Below, in pieces: positions 18,055 to 27,905 of a DNA stretch of 64,000 nt; position 1 is the first letter of the stretch; every line of letters starts with the position of its first letter. The notes under the pieces were generated by a model. The model was not told the DNA's origin. It saw only the letters and a list, made by a program, of their open reading frames with translations, and ran no database searches. Location of the stretch: NCBI RefSeq assembly GCF_000150955.2, contig NC_011692.1, positions 359,196-423,195 on the forward strand, given 5' to 3'. The translations under genes were made by a program, and so were the position numbers. Source of the stretch: Phaeodactylum tricornutum CCAP 1055/1. Its lineage: Eukaryota; Bacillariophyta; Bacillariophyceae; Surirellales; Neidiaceae.

Positions 18055-19512
18055 TTAGCAGTCGATGCCTGATTTGTCTGGAACAGCAAACAGTGGACTC
18101 TTTATCGCGCTTTCTGTTTCTGTAGGTATATTGACAACTAAGGATGTACCTCCGCAGAAAGCGTCAGCGCGGAGTATTCTCTCTTGGCATCCATTCAACA
18201 ACAAGGTGGACCTAAAGCTAGTCTCCAAATGAATTTCTTGGATTCCAAAAGCAGGGTGCACGTGACCGAAGACGTGTAGCAACAGATGCTTTCTAGCTAA
18301 TTTGAAATCGGCGTTTTCGTAGAGCTCGCCTCTAAGGTAGGGACAGGTAGCCCCTTGCTTTTCGTAGCCCAACCCACTTGGAGGCACATGTGTCAGCAGA
18401 ATATTAGTATCAGAAGGAATCTGCCGCCAAAGTGATTGGCGTTCTTGCCTACTACACTCAAATCCATTTGATAAATATCTCTTACCGAGGGCTTCCGCAC
18501 GGCATATGCATGTTGGTGATCCGTAGATTGTGAGACCTCGGAACCTGGTTGCAGTGTCATGTAAGTAGCAGACACTCTTATTGCCTCGGAGGAACTCTTG
18601 AAGAATTGATTTTGCCCGTTGGAAGGATTCCTTGTTGTTGTTGGCGTGCTTAGGATCCAAATAGGTGTCATGGTTCCCTGCAATAAAGACGACTTTCTTA
18701 AAGTTTGGTGCTACATCCGTCTGTATCCAGGTCAAAAAATCACAAAAGTGCTCAACAAGATCAGTCTGATTGGAATAGTTAGCGCAGATATCTCCAGAAT
18801 GTAGAAAGAGATCCCCTGGCGGAATGTTCAATTGCCTGTGTAGGTTGTGAGTATCGGAGACATGGACAACACGCATAATTGCCTTCGGCATCTGGTTAGT
18901 AGTATGCAACGTGTTTCCAAGCAGCTTGAGCTGCTGTTGAAGTCGGGCTGTCCAATTGTGAGTCTGCTGCAATCGAAATGTTGTGTGCCCACCTGCAATA
19001 CGGCGCAATTGATCTTCTCGTGTCCACCGGCGAGACATGACACCTTTGCATACAAGCCCCGAAATTTGCTCGGACGTCAACAATGCTTCTTCAGGTATAA
19101 GTAGACCGCGGACGGAAGTCTCCAGATCCAAGACTGTGGAAACAACTCCGTCAGCCCCACATTCGATGCATGCACGGAACAGGGATAGATTCGCATGCAC
19201 CATCCCGCTAAAGACAATACGCGCCGTCGAAATGGAATATTTGATAGCCGTGCGCAGCAGGTTGAATTTCACTCCAGCGCCTCTTTCAGTACAGTATTTT
19301 AGCAGTTCTTGGTCTTCGGTCGCAATGATCAACACCGTGTAGGACTCGTGTCGAAGGATGCGTATGGCATCACTCGCGCTTTCCACATGATGAAACGATG
19401 CAACGAAGGTACACGCTGATACTATTGATACAGCTGCTTTGTCGCTACAAACACATAGCACACTTGCTATCTTCTTTTCAGTTACTTTCCTTGAATCAGC
19501 AAGGTTCTGCAT
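18055..19512 (-). CDS. metallophosphoesterase (MPPED/239-like) with unusual N-terminal region
   Basis: The protein has 485 residues. The C-terminal ~270 residues are a calcineurin-like phosphoesterase domain of the MPPED1/2 (239) subgroup. Metal ligands are visible in order: VVHVSDTHN, LFLHSGDI, FIAGNHD, LTHVPPSG and FGHVHPAFG. This subgroup acts on cyclic nucleotides or other phosphodiesters; the substrate here is unknown. The first ~200 residues do not belong to that domain. They start ASVLCVCSDKAAVSIVSACTF and contain alternating hydrophobic strands, such as YTVLIIATEDQELLKYC and TARIVFSGMV, that suggest a degenerate response-receiver-like alpha/beta fold, without a clear phospho-acceptor Asp. 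No targeting signal is obvious. Confidence 0.8.
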   Translation of the reverse strand: MQNLADSRKVTEKKIASVLCVCSDKAAVSIVSACTFVASFHHVESASDAIRILRHESYTVLIIATEDQELLKYCTERGAGVKFNLLRTAIKYSISTARIVFSGMVHANLSLFRACIECGADGVVSTVLDLETSVRGLLIPEEALLTSEQISGLVCKGVMSRRWTREDQLRRIAGGHTTFRLQQTHNWTARLQQQLKLLGNTLHTTNQMPKAIMRVVHVSDTHNLHRQLNIPPGDLFLHSGDICANYSNQTDLVEHFCDFLTWIQTDVAPNFKKVVFIAGNHDTYLDPKHANNNKESFQRAKSILQEFLRGNKSVCYLHDTATRFRGLTIYGSPTCICRAEALGKRYLSNGFECSRQERQSLWRQIPSDTNILLTHVPPSGLGYEKQGATCPYLRGELYENADFKLARKHLLLHVFGHVHPAFGIQEIHLETSFRSTLLLNGCQERILRADAFCGGTSLVVNIPTETESAIKSPLFAVPDKSGIDC

Positions 19513-19856
19513 TTCTTCTGACCAAAGCTGATCGAGCCCATGTCGTCGAGATTGATCCTTTCAGGTGCATTTATCGACGCAAAGGCCGTATTTGTTTCCT
19601 GGGTGCTGCTGTCTGGGCGACCGGCGCTTGTCCTCTTAAGAGGACACGAAAAAAGCGAAAACTAAATGATAATTGTGTAGCTCTAGTACAATATTCAACG
19701 CAAAACTGGATTTTGACCATGGTGGTCAAGAATTGTATTATCTTTTCGAGACTTTTAGTCGAATGCATGAAAAGTTAAATAAAATGTACGTTATTCACTA
19801 TGGGAGGTGGCCATATGCTCAGAATAGCACAGCTTTCCATTTTTGGTGCAGCAAAT
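19513..19856. other. intergenic
   Basis: Upstream region of the metallophosphoesterase gene. It contains a perfect 16-bp palindrome, GTCCTCTTAAGAGGAC, at 19630-19645. No gene seen. Confidence 0.45.
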
Positions 19857-21416
19857 TCATGGTTCTCTACCACTGGGTTTTCCCTCATAATTGCACAGGG
19901 AGCAGACATGTGTTGACTTACTGGAACACACCAAGCACCTTCCCTGTAGCCTAATGCTGGTTGAGTTCCCTTTGCTGTCCCTTCTTGTCTTTTTTGTAGG
20001 GGATAGATGGCACTCTCCCGTTATCCTGCAAAGTGTTGGACTTATTTCCGTAGCAAAAGAACATCCCCCTCTGACCAATGTTCTGTTGCCTCCAACTGTG
20101 TCATATTGGTTATCCACAAGCTCGTCAGCCAAGTAAGTATAGAAGTCTTTCTGTTTCTCATCTTTCCCGGTACCCGTGTTATGCCCTGTGCACTGACTCT
20201 AAGCTAGCCAGGTATCAACAACAAGCATACCAAAAATTGATAAGTTGACCCTCATGGACCAATCTAATGTACCCAATTTCCTTTCAATCATGAGGGTATC
20301 CTGACAATGACAATTGTGCCTGGCTACCATTCCGCATATAGTAAAGTACAATTCCGCTGCTTTTGGTTGTGATACAACAATTTCAATTCTCTCTGGGTCA
20401 GCATTTGGCAATTGCTGAATCTGTCTCCATTGATGTCAAACAAATGGGCTCCTGGCATCAAGACTGAAGCATCACTCCGGAACATCCACATGGCGCATTT
20501 TGGATCTCACAGCCATTCTCTGGCTTTCAATCTATGGCAACACACATAGGCAGCCCATGATTAATCCAACTCCCCCTTGCCCATACCAGCGGGAGATTGA
20601 CTCATCAACACAAATCATGTGGGAGGGCTTGAATGCAGTACTTTGATGATCATTGTACCTTGCTGCAAAGCCATCAGCAAGTTTCCATCAGCAGCTCTGT
20701 GAACTCATACCTTCTGGACACTCAGAAGGCTATTCACTCCAGCAGAGACATTGCCATATGTCATTAAACCTGCTGTCTTGACATTCCTGTCTGTCCAAAG
20801 CATGTTGCAGGAATATACTTTGATAGTGCAGTTGTGGACCAGAGCTGGGATTGGCTTGTGTACTCAAACTTTGTTGTCAGAATGACTATTCCAAAAAATC
20901 AAAGGAGCTCTCCAATAGTGATGATATGCTTGCTCTGTTGCACAAGAGCATTGTTTGTTAGCTGACACATAGTGGTGAGCTGTTTGGGTGGAAACATCAG
21001 CAGGAAAATTCCAGCCTTGAGTACTTTCTGCAAATATCAGATCTTGGACCCAAGACTTAACCAATAGGTGTGGAAATACCAAAGTCTTTGATTGGCACAC
21101 TGCCATTTGTATCACTTAGAGTAGCTTCATCATCTTCATACCAGTTTGTGTGGTGCGCTACTACAGCAGGGACAGCTCCTACCTTGGAAAAGATATTGTT
21201 ACCAAAGGCAGAATTGGGCAGAACTGGAAATACTAGTAGCTGTACCGGTGACTCCATGTCTTGTTCTAAAATTGGATCTTGATCAACCCCTGCTTCCATA
21301 TGATGCAAATAAGTCTCTGCTGCAATATCTGTTGCTAATCTTGGAAGTGCACCAATTTTGTTGAGCAGGTTGTTGGGTGCTGCCGCAGCTGCTGTATCAG
21401 AATCATTTGGTGACAT
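19857..21416 (-). pseudogene. degenerate piggyBac-like (DDE_Tnp_1_7) transposase
   Basis: Reading the minus strand from 21416 downwards gives pieces of one transposase spread over all three frames, with several stops and frameshifts. The first piece starts MSPNDSDTAAAAAPNNLLNK (21416-21060). Then come FNDIWQCLCWSE and PSECPEGMSS (about 20780-20720), followed by MICVDESISRWYGQGG (about 20620-20570), which is the conserved catalytic-Asp block of PGBD-type transposases in stramenopiles. Next are LGTLDWSMRVNLSIFGMLVVDTWLA (about 20270-20200) and a Cys-rich C-terminal finger with CLVC and CSLC (about 19920-19870). The element cannot encode an intact protein. I did not find clear TTAA-flanked terminal repeats, so the ends given are those of the coding remnants. 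Confidence 0.75.
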
Positions 21417-21422
21417 TGTCAA

Positions 21423-22199
21423 GTTTGGTACAAATGCCTTGACGCTACGGATGTTTAGAGTGCTATGTTTGACACATACTTTCGTAGACGATCAAAGGCG
21501 TAAAAACATAAGATTATAGAATTGTCTGATAGACTTGGGGTATGAACCCCACATGTAATGCTTGACGTAGGGGTTTTCTAGGACAGCGCTTATGCAAAAC
21601 GTTTTCCCGAGTACCATAGAACCAAAAAAATTGTGTCTCGGCGCGGCTATCCCTGTCAATTGTGGATAAGGTAAGTAAGTCATCCGTCGCTAAAACCTGT
21701 GACATAGGTAGTAGCATGAATACATACAATTTATACCTTTGTATAGGAAACACTACAGGGGCTCTCTTCCGCTTTTATGGTTCACCGATTAGAAACGGTA
21801 TGATGTCGAGCGCTTGCAGTCCGTCGATCGTGCTACGCATAACAACTAAAATCGATGAAGCGAAAGCCAGGAAATTCTAGAAAGATTTGCATCTCAAGCA
21901 TTGATGACTCCTATATGCAACGTTGAACTCAGTTTTTGAACATGTGATTGAAATACCGGATGATTTTAGAAAAGAAATTTTCCGGACTCTTTTACTTCTT
22001 TGTCATTGATGGTTAGTAGTGATCCCCGAAGAGACAGGCAGTCTCAAACAAGTCAAGCTATTTCTTTCCCCGTCAACAACTGTACTGCTAATAGCAATCT
22101 ATAGGCATCAGTCTAGGATTCATTTCTACCCTGCGCTTGCCCGTTCATCGAAAACACTGATGCGCCGCGTAAATCTAAGAATGATAGACTCGGTATAAA
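21423..22199. other. intergenic
   Basis: This lies between the piggyBac relic and the TauE-like gene. There is a small hairpin (GGGGTATGAACCCC at about 21537-21550). Short ORFs here have no recognisable features. Confidence 0.4.
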
Positions 22200-23378
22200 T
22201 TACCCCGAAAGCACTACTTTCGCAGCAAACGCTACGCCTATAATACCAAACAGTGCCGCCACGATGGACTCGATAGTCTCATCGTCCAAGACACGTTTGG
22301 AAGCTAGATAGGGTGCGACTTGTCCGCCCACTACAGCACCAGGCACCGTGTACTGCACCAAATTCCAAGGTACCACTTGCCCAAGAGCCGCCTGAAGCGT
22401 CAAATCTGGGCTCAGGATCATGAGTTCATTGGCCAGGACTGAGAATTGCACAGTGGCGGCCGTCAGCGCTGTCAGGACTACTACAGCCACTGATGTACCA
22501 GCAGCGACCGGCAGCGGCATGCAAGATATTCGTACCAGTTGTGGTAAAATCACTTCACCGATTCCAACACCAAGTAGACCAGTAAGCGAAGCTCCAGCGG
22601 TAGTTGCTCCAATTGTTTTCCACGTTAACTTGTCTGGCTCGAGATAGGTAAAAACTGTGCCGTCGACAGCCGTTTTCGTGCGGATTATTGGGTCTTCTTG
22701 TGTTGAAAAATCGCACTCCTCGCTAAGTGCTACTGGTTTTTCGCTGAACAGTAGAAATGCACAGAGTGTCAACATGAGCGTAGAGTACAAGATTCGCAGA
22801 AACGTCGTTTCTCCCGCCAGCGAAGGCTCCAACAGCGCTCCAGCAAAGGACGTGGGTAGGGCCAATCCCAAGAACTTAAAGGCAACTCCCCAGTCGACCA
22901 GCCCTCGCCGCCAATAGCCGGAAAGGCCCGATAGAAAGCCGAAACATTCAGTCAATAGGGCACTGGCAATCGCGGCGGCTGCGGTTTGTAAAGGATACTC
23001 GGGGCCTAGCAACGGAAATATTAAAAGCAAAATAGGGCTCAGCAGAGCAGCTCCGCCGATGCCCGCGGACTGGCACGTAATAGACACAGCCATTACCGTA
23101 GGAAACATGAAAGCATATCGAAACGGGTGATCCTCGGCAGCAAAAATGTCATGAATGTAGCTGGGAAGAAGCAAAGGGAGGCCATTTATTGTAGTCTGTA
23201 TGGATTCCAGACCTTGGCCGGGATCTATGAGAGCCGTCCGCCTAGATAGTGGCGGTCTTCTCGAATTGAAAAGAGAGGCACGGAGGACTTTTGTCGGCGC
23301 TATGTAGAACGAGGTAGCCGATTTGGCGATGAGCAAGAGCAGTGCAATGCGATTGTCTGGGCGCAATCCAAAAGCCAT
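22200..23378 (-). CDS. plastid-type TauE/SafE-family membrane transporter
   Basis: The protein has 392 residues. The N-terminus is bipartite: a signal peptide (RIALLLLIAKSATS) cleaved before FYIAP, an ASAFAP-like motif typical of diatom plastid proteins, followed by a basic Ser/Arg-rich transit region (VLRASLFNSRRPPLSRR). Two repeats of hydrophobic helices follow. The first holds the TauE/SafE signature QSAGIGGAALLSPILLLIFPLLG, and the second the matching TGLLGVGIGEVILPQLVRI. The family exports sulfite, sulfoacetate or related organic anions in bacteria, and related proteins occur in algal plastids. Substrate not deducible. A plastid envelope location is an inference from the presequence. Confidence 0.82.
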   Translation of the reverse strand: MAFGLRPDNRIALLLLIAKSATSFYIAPTKVLRASLFNSRRPPLSRRTALIDPGQGLESIQTTINGLPLLLPSYIHDIFAAEDHPFRYAFMFPTVMAVSITCQSAGIGGAALLSPILLLIFPLLGPEYPLQTAAAAIASALLTECFGFLSGLSGYWRRGLVDWGVAFKFLGLALPTSFAGALLEPSLAGETTFLRILYSTLMLTLCAFLLFSEKPVALSEECDFSTQEDPIIRTKTAVDGTVFTYLEPDKLTWKTIGATTAGASLTGLLGVGIGEVILPQLVRISCMPLPVAAGTSVAVVVLTALTAATVQFSVLANELMILSPDLTLQAALGQVVPWNLVQYTVPGAVVGGQVAPYLASKRVLDDETIESIVAALFGIIGVAFAAKVVLSG

Positions 23379-24440
23379 GCTCCAAGGTACGACGATGGTG
23401 TGATTCGAAAAGCTAATCTGATTCTCGTGGAACTGGAACGGGTGTTGTGACTAGAGAGATGTTTACAAGGAACGGCCTTAATCGAGATTCTACCGAAGAT
23501 GAACCAGCTCGAGGACTGCCACGTATGCGGTGGCCTGTAGTTCGAAGATCTCTACTTAGAGATACCGTCACAAACGGCTCGGCATCATCGTCACGATTGA
23601 TTGCCTTAGAGGAAATGAGTTGTTTCTTGCGTTTCCATTTGACCGCAATCTTCACGATTGGCTAAACAGATATGACGTGGATGTCTGAGTCATTAGTTGT
23701 ACATAGCACAACCCGACAGCGGATAGCTACTAACAAGTAAATCGATGATAAAAGAATGTCTTACAGCTCAATTAGATTACATTGATGTAAGAGGAAATTC
23801 GCAAAATCGGTGATCAGACCATGCCAAATCCACTGACAGTAAATGGGTGATTTACCGCTCCACGTGTTTTTTGTTAAATAGATCTTGCTACTGAAAATAA
23901 ATGAATGCAACATTTCGTCATGAGTAAAAACATATGCGTAAAGACTAGGGACGACAACTTACATTAAGAGCTTAAAATCAGGATGGGCTGCTTGCTCACT
24001 GTCGAATTCACAATCAAGCAAAGCTAAACAATTGTGTTTTCGTAAGCTTAAAAATTGGCCGATGGCACTGTAGCTCTGACCTCAAAGTAAATTGTTACCG
24101 TGCCAGGAAGGCTCAAATGGTGTCCACTTGGCCGGCACCTTAAGTCCGACAACTGCTTGACTGTGAGGACTCTTGCGTTGCTATTTCTAATCTATCCTCT
24201 CATCGGCAATATTTTGTGATGGGAAATACTCTCATGAATGCTAGCTCCACAGTCATTCAAAAATCTTCTAAATTGTACATAATACCTGTATACGTGATAT
24301 GTCAGAAAACGGATAAATTACTTGTAAGTATTTGAGGTTGTTGCAGGACAAACCATTTAATTGGTTTGACATTGTTTAATAGTGAGCAACCGCGTACATA
24401 AATGAATTTTCCTCCTACAAAAAATTAAATTCAAACGTTA
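23379..24440. other. gene-poor intergenic
   Basis: AT-rich, with TTGACTGTGAG at 24157-24167. An 80-codon minus ORF (23413-23655) overlaps the presumed promoter of the TauE-like gene and shows no motif; not called. No other feature seen. Confidence 0.45.
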
Positions 24441-24802
24441 GTCATCACCAGGCCGGTTTAAATTCGGTTTTGGGGCCAAACACCGCAAATAAGGTTTCAG
24501 AAGCACCGCAAATAAGCTATTTGCGTCATTTGCGGTGCACGTAGAAGTTGTACTATTTCTACGTAAAATTACCTGCAATCAAAGTCAATTTTGACTTTCA
24601 TTTGAAGACTTTTCCAGCTCTCATTTCTGAATAGACAACCCTAACCCCGCGAAAACTAAAGAAATACAGCGCAAACCAGGGTAAATTCAGGGTTATTCTA
24701 GAGGGTTCCGCAAATACCCGCATTTAATTTTGAAAAACACCGCAAATAAGCTATTTGCGTTATTTGCGGTAAACACCGAATTTAAACCGGCCTGGTCATC
24801 AC
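24441..24802. mobile_element. 346-bp hAT-like MITE with 8-bp target duplication
   Basis: The element spans 24449-24794. Both ends start with the same 20 bp, CAGGCCGGTTTAAATTCGGT, read inward on opposite strands (24449-24468 and 24775-24794). It is flanked by an exact 8-bp direct repeat GTCATCAC (24441-24448 and 24795-24802). Just inside each terminus is a subterminal palindrome built from CACCGCAAATAAG / TTATTTGCGGTG. CA...TG termini plus an 8-bp duplication point to a hAT-type transposase acting in trans. There is no coding capacity. Confidence 0.88.
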
Positions 24803-25426
24803 AGAGGAAACTGAGCGTACTACTCCATCAGCAGTAAGCGCTATGCTGTTAGCAATGGAATTATGGCGCTGACTCTTTGGTCGCGAATATGACCTGACTG
24901 TGATTGTGAAAAAGGGAATGAATTCCTCGACAGTGAATCGGCTAAATTAAATAGTCATGGCAAAGGTCATTTGCCGATTGTGTAAACAACCTATTTCTTT
25001 TTTTCGAATAGACTTAACTTTGAGCGTAAACTGATATATATGGAAAGGAAGCAGTATCGAATGACGGAAGAAAGAAAATGACCAAAAATTTCACATCTGA
25101 TAATGGTCGAGGTAACAGTTGAAGAGGTAAAGTAGTCTGGTCAGTGTTGTATACAAAGTACTTAAATTGACTTACGGGTAATGACTTTACCAAGACTGAA
25201 ATGATAGTTGTCTCTGACCCGAACTTTAGTTGTTCTTGGAAGCAACAAGACAAGATTAAAACTTTATATATCTTTGTTGCAGCAATTCTGCTATAAATTC
25301 CAAATAGCTTCTCGCTGACGCCAACCTTCAAACATATATTGATAAAGCTAGATCGATTAGCCCCGACGACAACGTAACCAGAAGAATGGGAACGGGTACT
25401 TTGTTTGCTTCCCCTCGAGTAACAGA
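24803..25426. other. intergenic
   Basis: AT-rich, with TGACTGTGA at 24895-24903 and CGACAGTGAA at 24928-24937. No gene seen. Confidence 0.45.
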
Positions 25427-26317
25427 ATGAAAATTATTTGCCGGATGATGCAGCTTCTTCCTTTCGGAAGTCCTTCTTCTCAAACAACACTTCTGGTTTC
25501 TCGCGATAGTCACACAACCGAATTCGAAGTTACATCAAATTCTACGAAGCTGGTTCAGCAGGAAATGGCTTTCCAAATCTTCTCACTGAACGACAATGGT
25601 GTTGTCGCTATGCAACAAGGAAATTATGCTGAAGGGGGAAGATTTTTCCTTCAAGGTTTGGATAGTATACGCCAAATCCTCGAAACGAAGGCTCCAGCTG
25701 TTAGTGACTCAGAAAGAGCTACCGCTTTCTGTAGCTTCGCAGCGAGCTTGACATCTAAAGCTATCGGCTCCGAAGCATGTTGTGCAGTGGGGCCCAAGCC
25801 ACACCACACAGCATTAGAAAATAGGACATCATGGCAACTTGAACAGCAGCACGAAGATGCCTTTGATTTTTTTGCAAGGGTCTTTTTGGTATCTGCTTCG
25901 GACTTAGGTCAAAGTTCGTTCGATGCTATTTTGGGAGCAGTGTGTGTTTTGCTCTTGTTTAACGCGGGAGTTGCCTTCCATGCAGATGGAGTTCAGACCG
26001 GTAGGTCAAAGATGCTTCTCAAAGCATACAAATTTTATGAAAAGGCGGTAAGCATTGTGCAACAAGAACATCCCTCACCCTGGGAGGCAGGAAAACTCCC
26101 GCTCGTCTACCTTTCAGTACTGGCAAACATGGCCCATATACAGTCAGAGCTTTTCGAAAGTGATGCTCTTCATCAGACACAACTACTTCTTGAGAAAGTT
26201 CTAAACTGTGTTGTTCATCGCTTCTCGGCGGCCTTGGAAGCGCACGAACTCCGCTTTTTTCTGATCAAGTTAATGCTGCTCAACTGCCAGACATCAATTC
26301 AAGCGGCAGCTGCGTGA
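25427..26317 (+). CDS. hypothetical TPR-like protein
   Basis: The protein has 296 residues. An alternative start at M47 (MAFQIFSLNDNGVVAMQQGNYAEGG) gives the most family-like product. The stretch NDNGVVAMQQGNYAEGGRFFLQGLDSI looks like a TPR helix pair, and LFNAGVAFHADG followed by LKAYKFYEKAVSIVQQE looks like another. ANMAHIQSELFESD further on could be a third. Such short TPR-containing hypotheticals recur in diatom genomes (recall). There is no targeting signal or catalytic motif. Probably a scaffold or regulatory protein; function unknown. Confidence 0.65.
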   Translation: MKIICRMMQLLPFGSPSSQTTLLVSRDSHTTEFEVTSNSTKLVQQEMAFQIFSLNDNGVVAMQQGNYAEGGRFFLQGLDSIRQILETKAPAVSDSERATAFCSFAASLTSKAIGSEACCAVGPKPHHTALENRTSWQLEQQHEDAFDFFARVFLVSASDLGQSSFDAILGAVCVLLLFNAGVAFHADGVQTGRSKMLLKAYKFYEKAVSIVQQEHPSPWEAGKLPLVYLSVLANMAHIQSELFESDALHQTQLLLEKVLNCVVHRFSAALEAHELRFFLIKLMLLNCQTSIQAAAA

Positions 26318-26647
26318 AGGAAGCCTTGAATGGATTTCTCCTTTCCCAAGAAAAAAAGCAATGTAGAGATAAAATTCCCGAAGAGAGTCTAGACTTCATC
26401 GGTCATTTGACTATGTCTCAATTACGTTGACATCAAAAGTCTTGTTGAAGTATAGCTTCTTTTCAATTGCATCGGCATTGTACATGCACGTCCTGGTAAG
26501 GGAAGATCAGCGGTCATCACAACTGATCCTCCGATTAAATAGGACTTTCCCGTAGGAATTAAGCTGGGCTGTGTAGGTTGCCAATTCAACATTGATAGCG
26601 CCTGATACTTTGGCTTATTCCGGCCGTAGCTCTATCGTTGCGCTTGG
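26318..26647. other. intergenic between convergent genes
   Basis: 3' UTR space; nothing else seen. Confidence 0.45.
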
Positions 26648-27556
26648 TCACGATGCTTCCATCAAGATCTCGAAAGTGTCACCAGTCGACAATTTTCCTG
26701 GGGCGTCGACTACGGCGTAGACACCCAGATAGGGTCCGTGTTCGGGAAAGTGCTTGATCAAGAGCTCAGGAATATCCAACACGTGTCCTAAGTCGTTTGG
26801 GTCCACGGAAATGCCCTTACACCGGACAGTCTTACCAATGACGGCCAACTCCAATCCACTGTTGATGCACCGTAACTTGGCTTTGGATCGTACCCAATCG
26901 AATTCGCTCCATGCGTCTACGTCGTCGATCACAACGTTGGGTCGAAAGCGGCGCGGATCCAGCGCCACCCCAATCTTCTCGCTCAACGAACGCACCGTCT
27001 GTGCGTTGACAATATGTAGCGTTCGGGTGTCCCCATCGCGTTGCTTGAAGCCGGACGAGGTATTGCCAAACTGAAAAGTGTGCTGTGGAGAGGACGGATC
27101 GGACGCAGTAACGCAAACTACATCCTGAGACGATGTTTCGGACATCATTTCTCCTAATCGCTCACGACCAGCTTCGGTCGCGAGATTGCCCATAAAGAGC
27201 GGATCACCCGAGGCCCGATCCACAATCGTGAGTATTTTTTCGCCCGCGGTAGTTTCTCGATAGTAGGATTGGAGGGTCGCCATCAGTTCCGGTTCGGTAA
27301 AGGCACACAGAAAGTTTTCCTTGTGCAACCACGACTTTCCGTCGAATCGATCACGTCGGGATTGCTGGAGCAAGGCGTATCGTCGATCGTCGGGAAAGGT
27401 ATCCCCCGTGTTCGCAAAGGTGACGCTGTCGAGAACATCTTCCGACAACCCCTTGACCGCGTATCGATACAAAGCGGTCACTCTCGGAATTGCCAAAGAC
27501 ATACTAAAGGCAGGCAGCAACGAAAGTGTCAATGCCGAAAGTAGCCAAGCGCTCAT
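26648..27556 (-). CDS. MOSC-domain protein (mARC-like N-barrel plus MOSC)
   Basis: The protein has 302 residues from the ATG at 27556. A short hydrophobic leader (LLSALTLSLLPAFSMSLA) precedes the MOSC N-terminal beta-barrel, which starts PRVTALYRYAVKGLSEDVLD and has DRRYALLQQSR. The MOSC domain holds LHIVNAQTVRSLSEKIG, DPRRFRPNVVIDD, the EFDWVRSKAKLRC block and VIGKTVRCKGISVDPNDL, where the Cys is the expected molybdenum-cofactor sulfur ligand. MOSC proteins bind or transfer sulfurated Moco; mARC enzymes reduce N-hydroxylated compounds. The leader suggests membrane anchoring or secretion. Exact activity unknown. Confidence 0.83.
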   Translation of the reverse strand: MSAWLLSALTLSLLPAFSMSLAIPRVTALYRYAVKGLSEDVLDSVTFANTGDTFPDDRRYALLQQSRRDRFDGKSWLHKENFLCAFTEPELMATLQSYYRETTAGEKILTIVDRASGDPLFMGNLATEAGRERLGEMMSETSSQDVVCVTASDPSSPQHTFQFGNTSSGFKQRDGDTRTLHIVNAQTVRSLSEKIGVALDPRRFRPNVVIDDVDAWSEFDWVRSKAKLRCINSGLELAVIGKTVRCKGISVDPNDLGHVLDIPELLIKHFPEHGPYLGVYAVVDAPGKLSTGDTFEILMEAS

Positions 27557-27905
27557 GATCAATCAGGGATACGTTGGGAACGTTGAATAATGTGTCGTGA
27601 ATCCAGCTGGAAACTTTCGAAGCTCCAAAGTCGAAGCCAAGAAATCGGGAAAATGGATCCTGATACCCGGATTTACAAGAAGCATCTCGAATACGGAATC
27701 GAAAAATTTCCGAATTGTACCTACTTAAACATACCCCGGAACGCTGTGCATACCGCAAATCAGCAGCAACAGTGACAATGGCGAAAGTCCCAACTCCGGG
27801 TGTGGAGAGTACTGTGAACGCCAGCGAATCACTTATCCTGACACTAGAAACAACTGTACATCAATTGATCGACCACTTCATTCCCAATCACAAAGCTGTT
27901 TTAGA
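27557..27905. other. divergent promoter region
   Basis: An ATG at 27778 opens a short frame that overlaps the start of the next gene in another frame; it may be an upstream ORF. No other feature. Confidence 0.4.

Noticed and set aside
19630-19645. Perfect 16-bp palindrome with TTAA-like centre, as a possible piggyBac end
   Set aside because: No matching end on the far side of the relic; a CTTAAG palindrome can arise by chance.
23413-23655. 80-codon minus ORF upstream of TauE-like gene
   Set aside because: No motif; Arg/Ser-rich chance frame in promoter.
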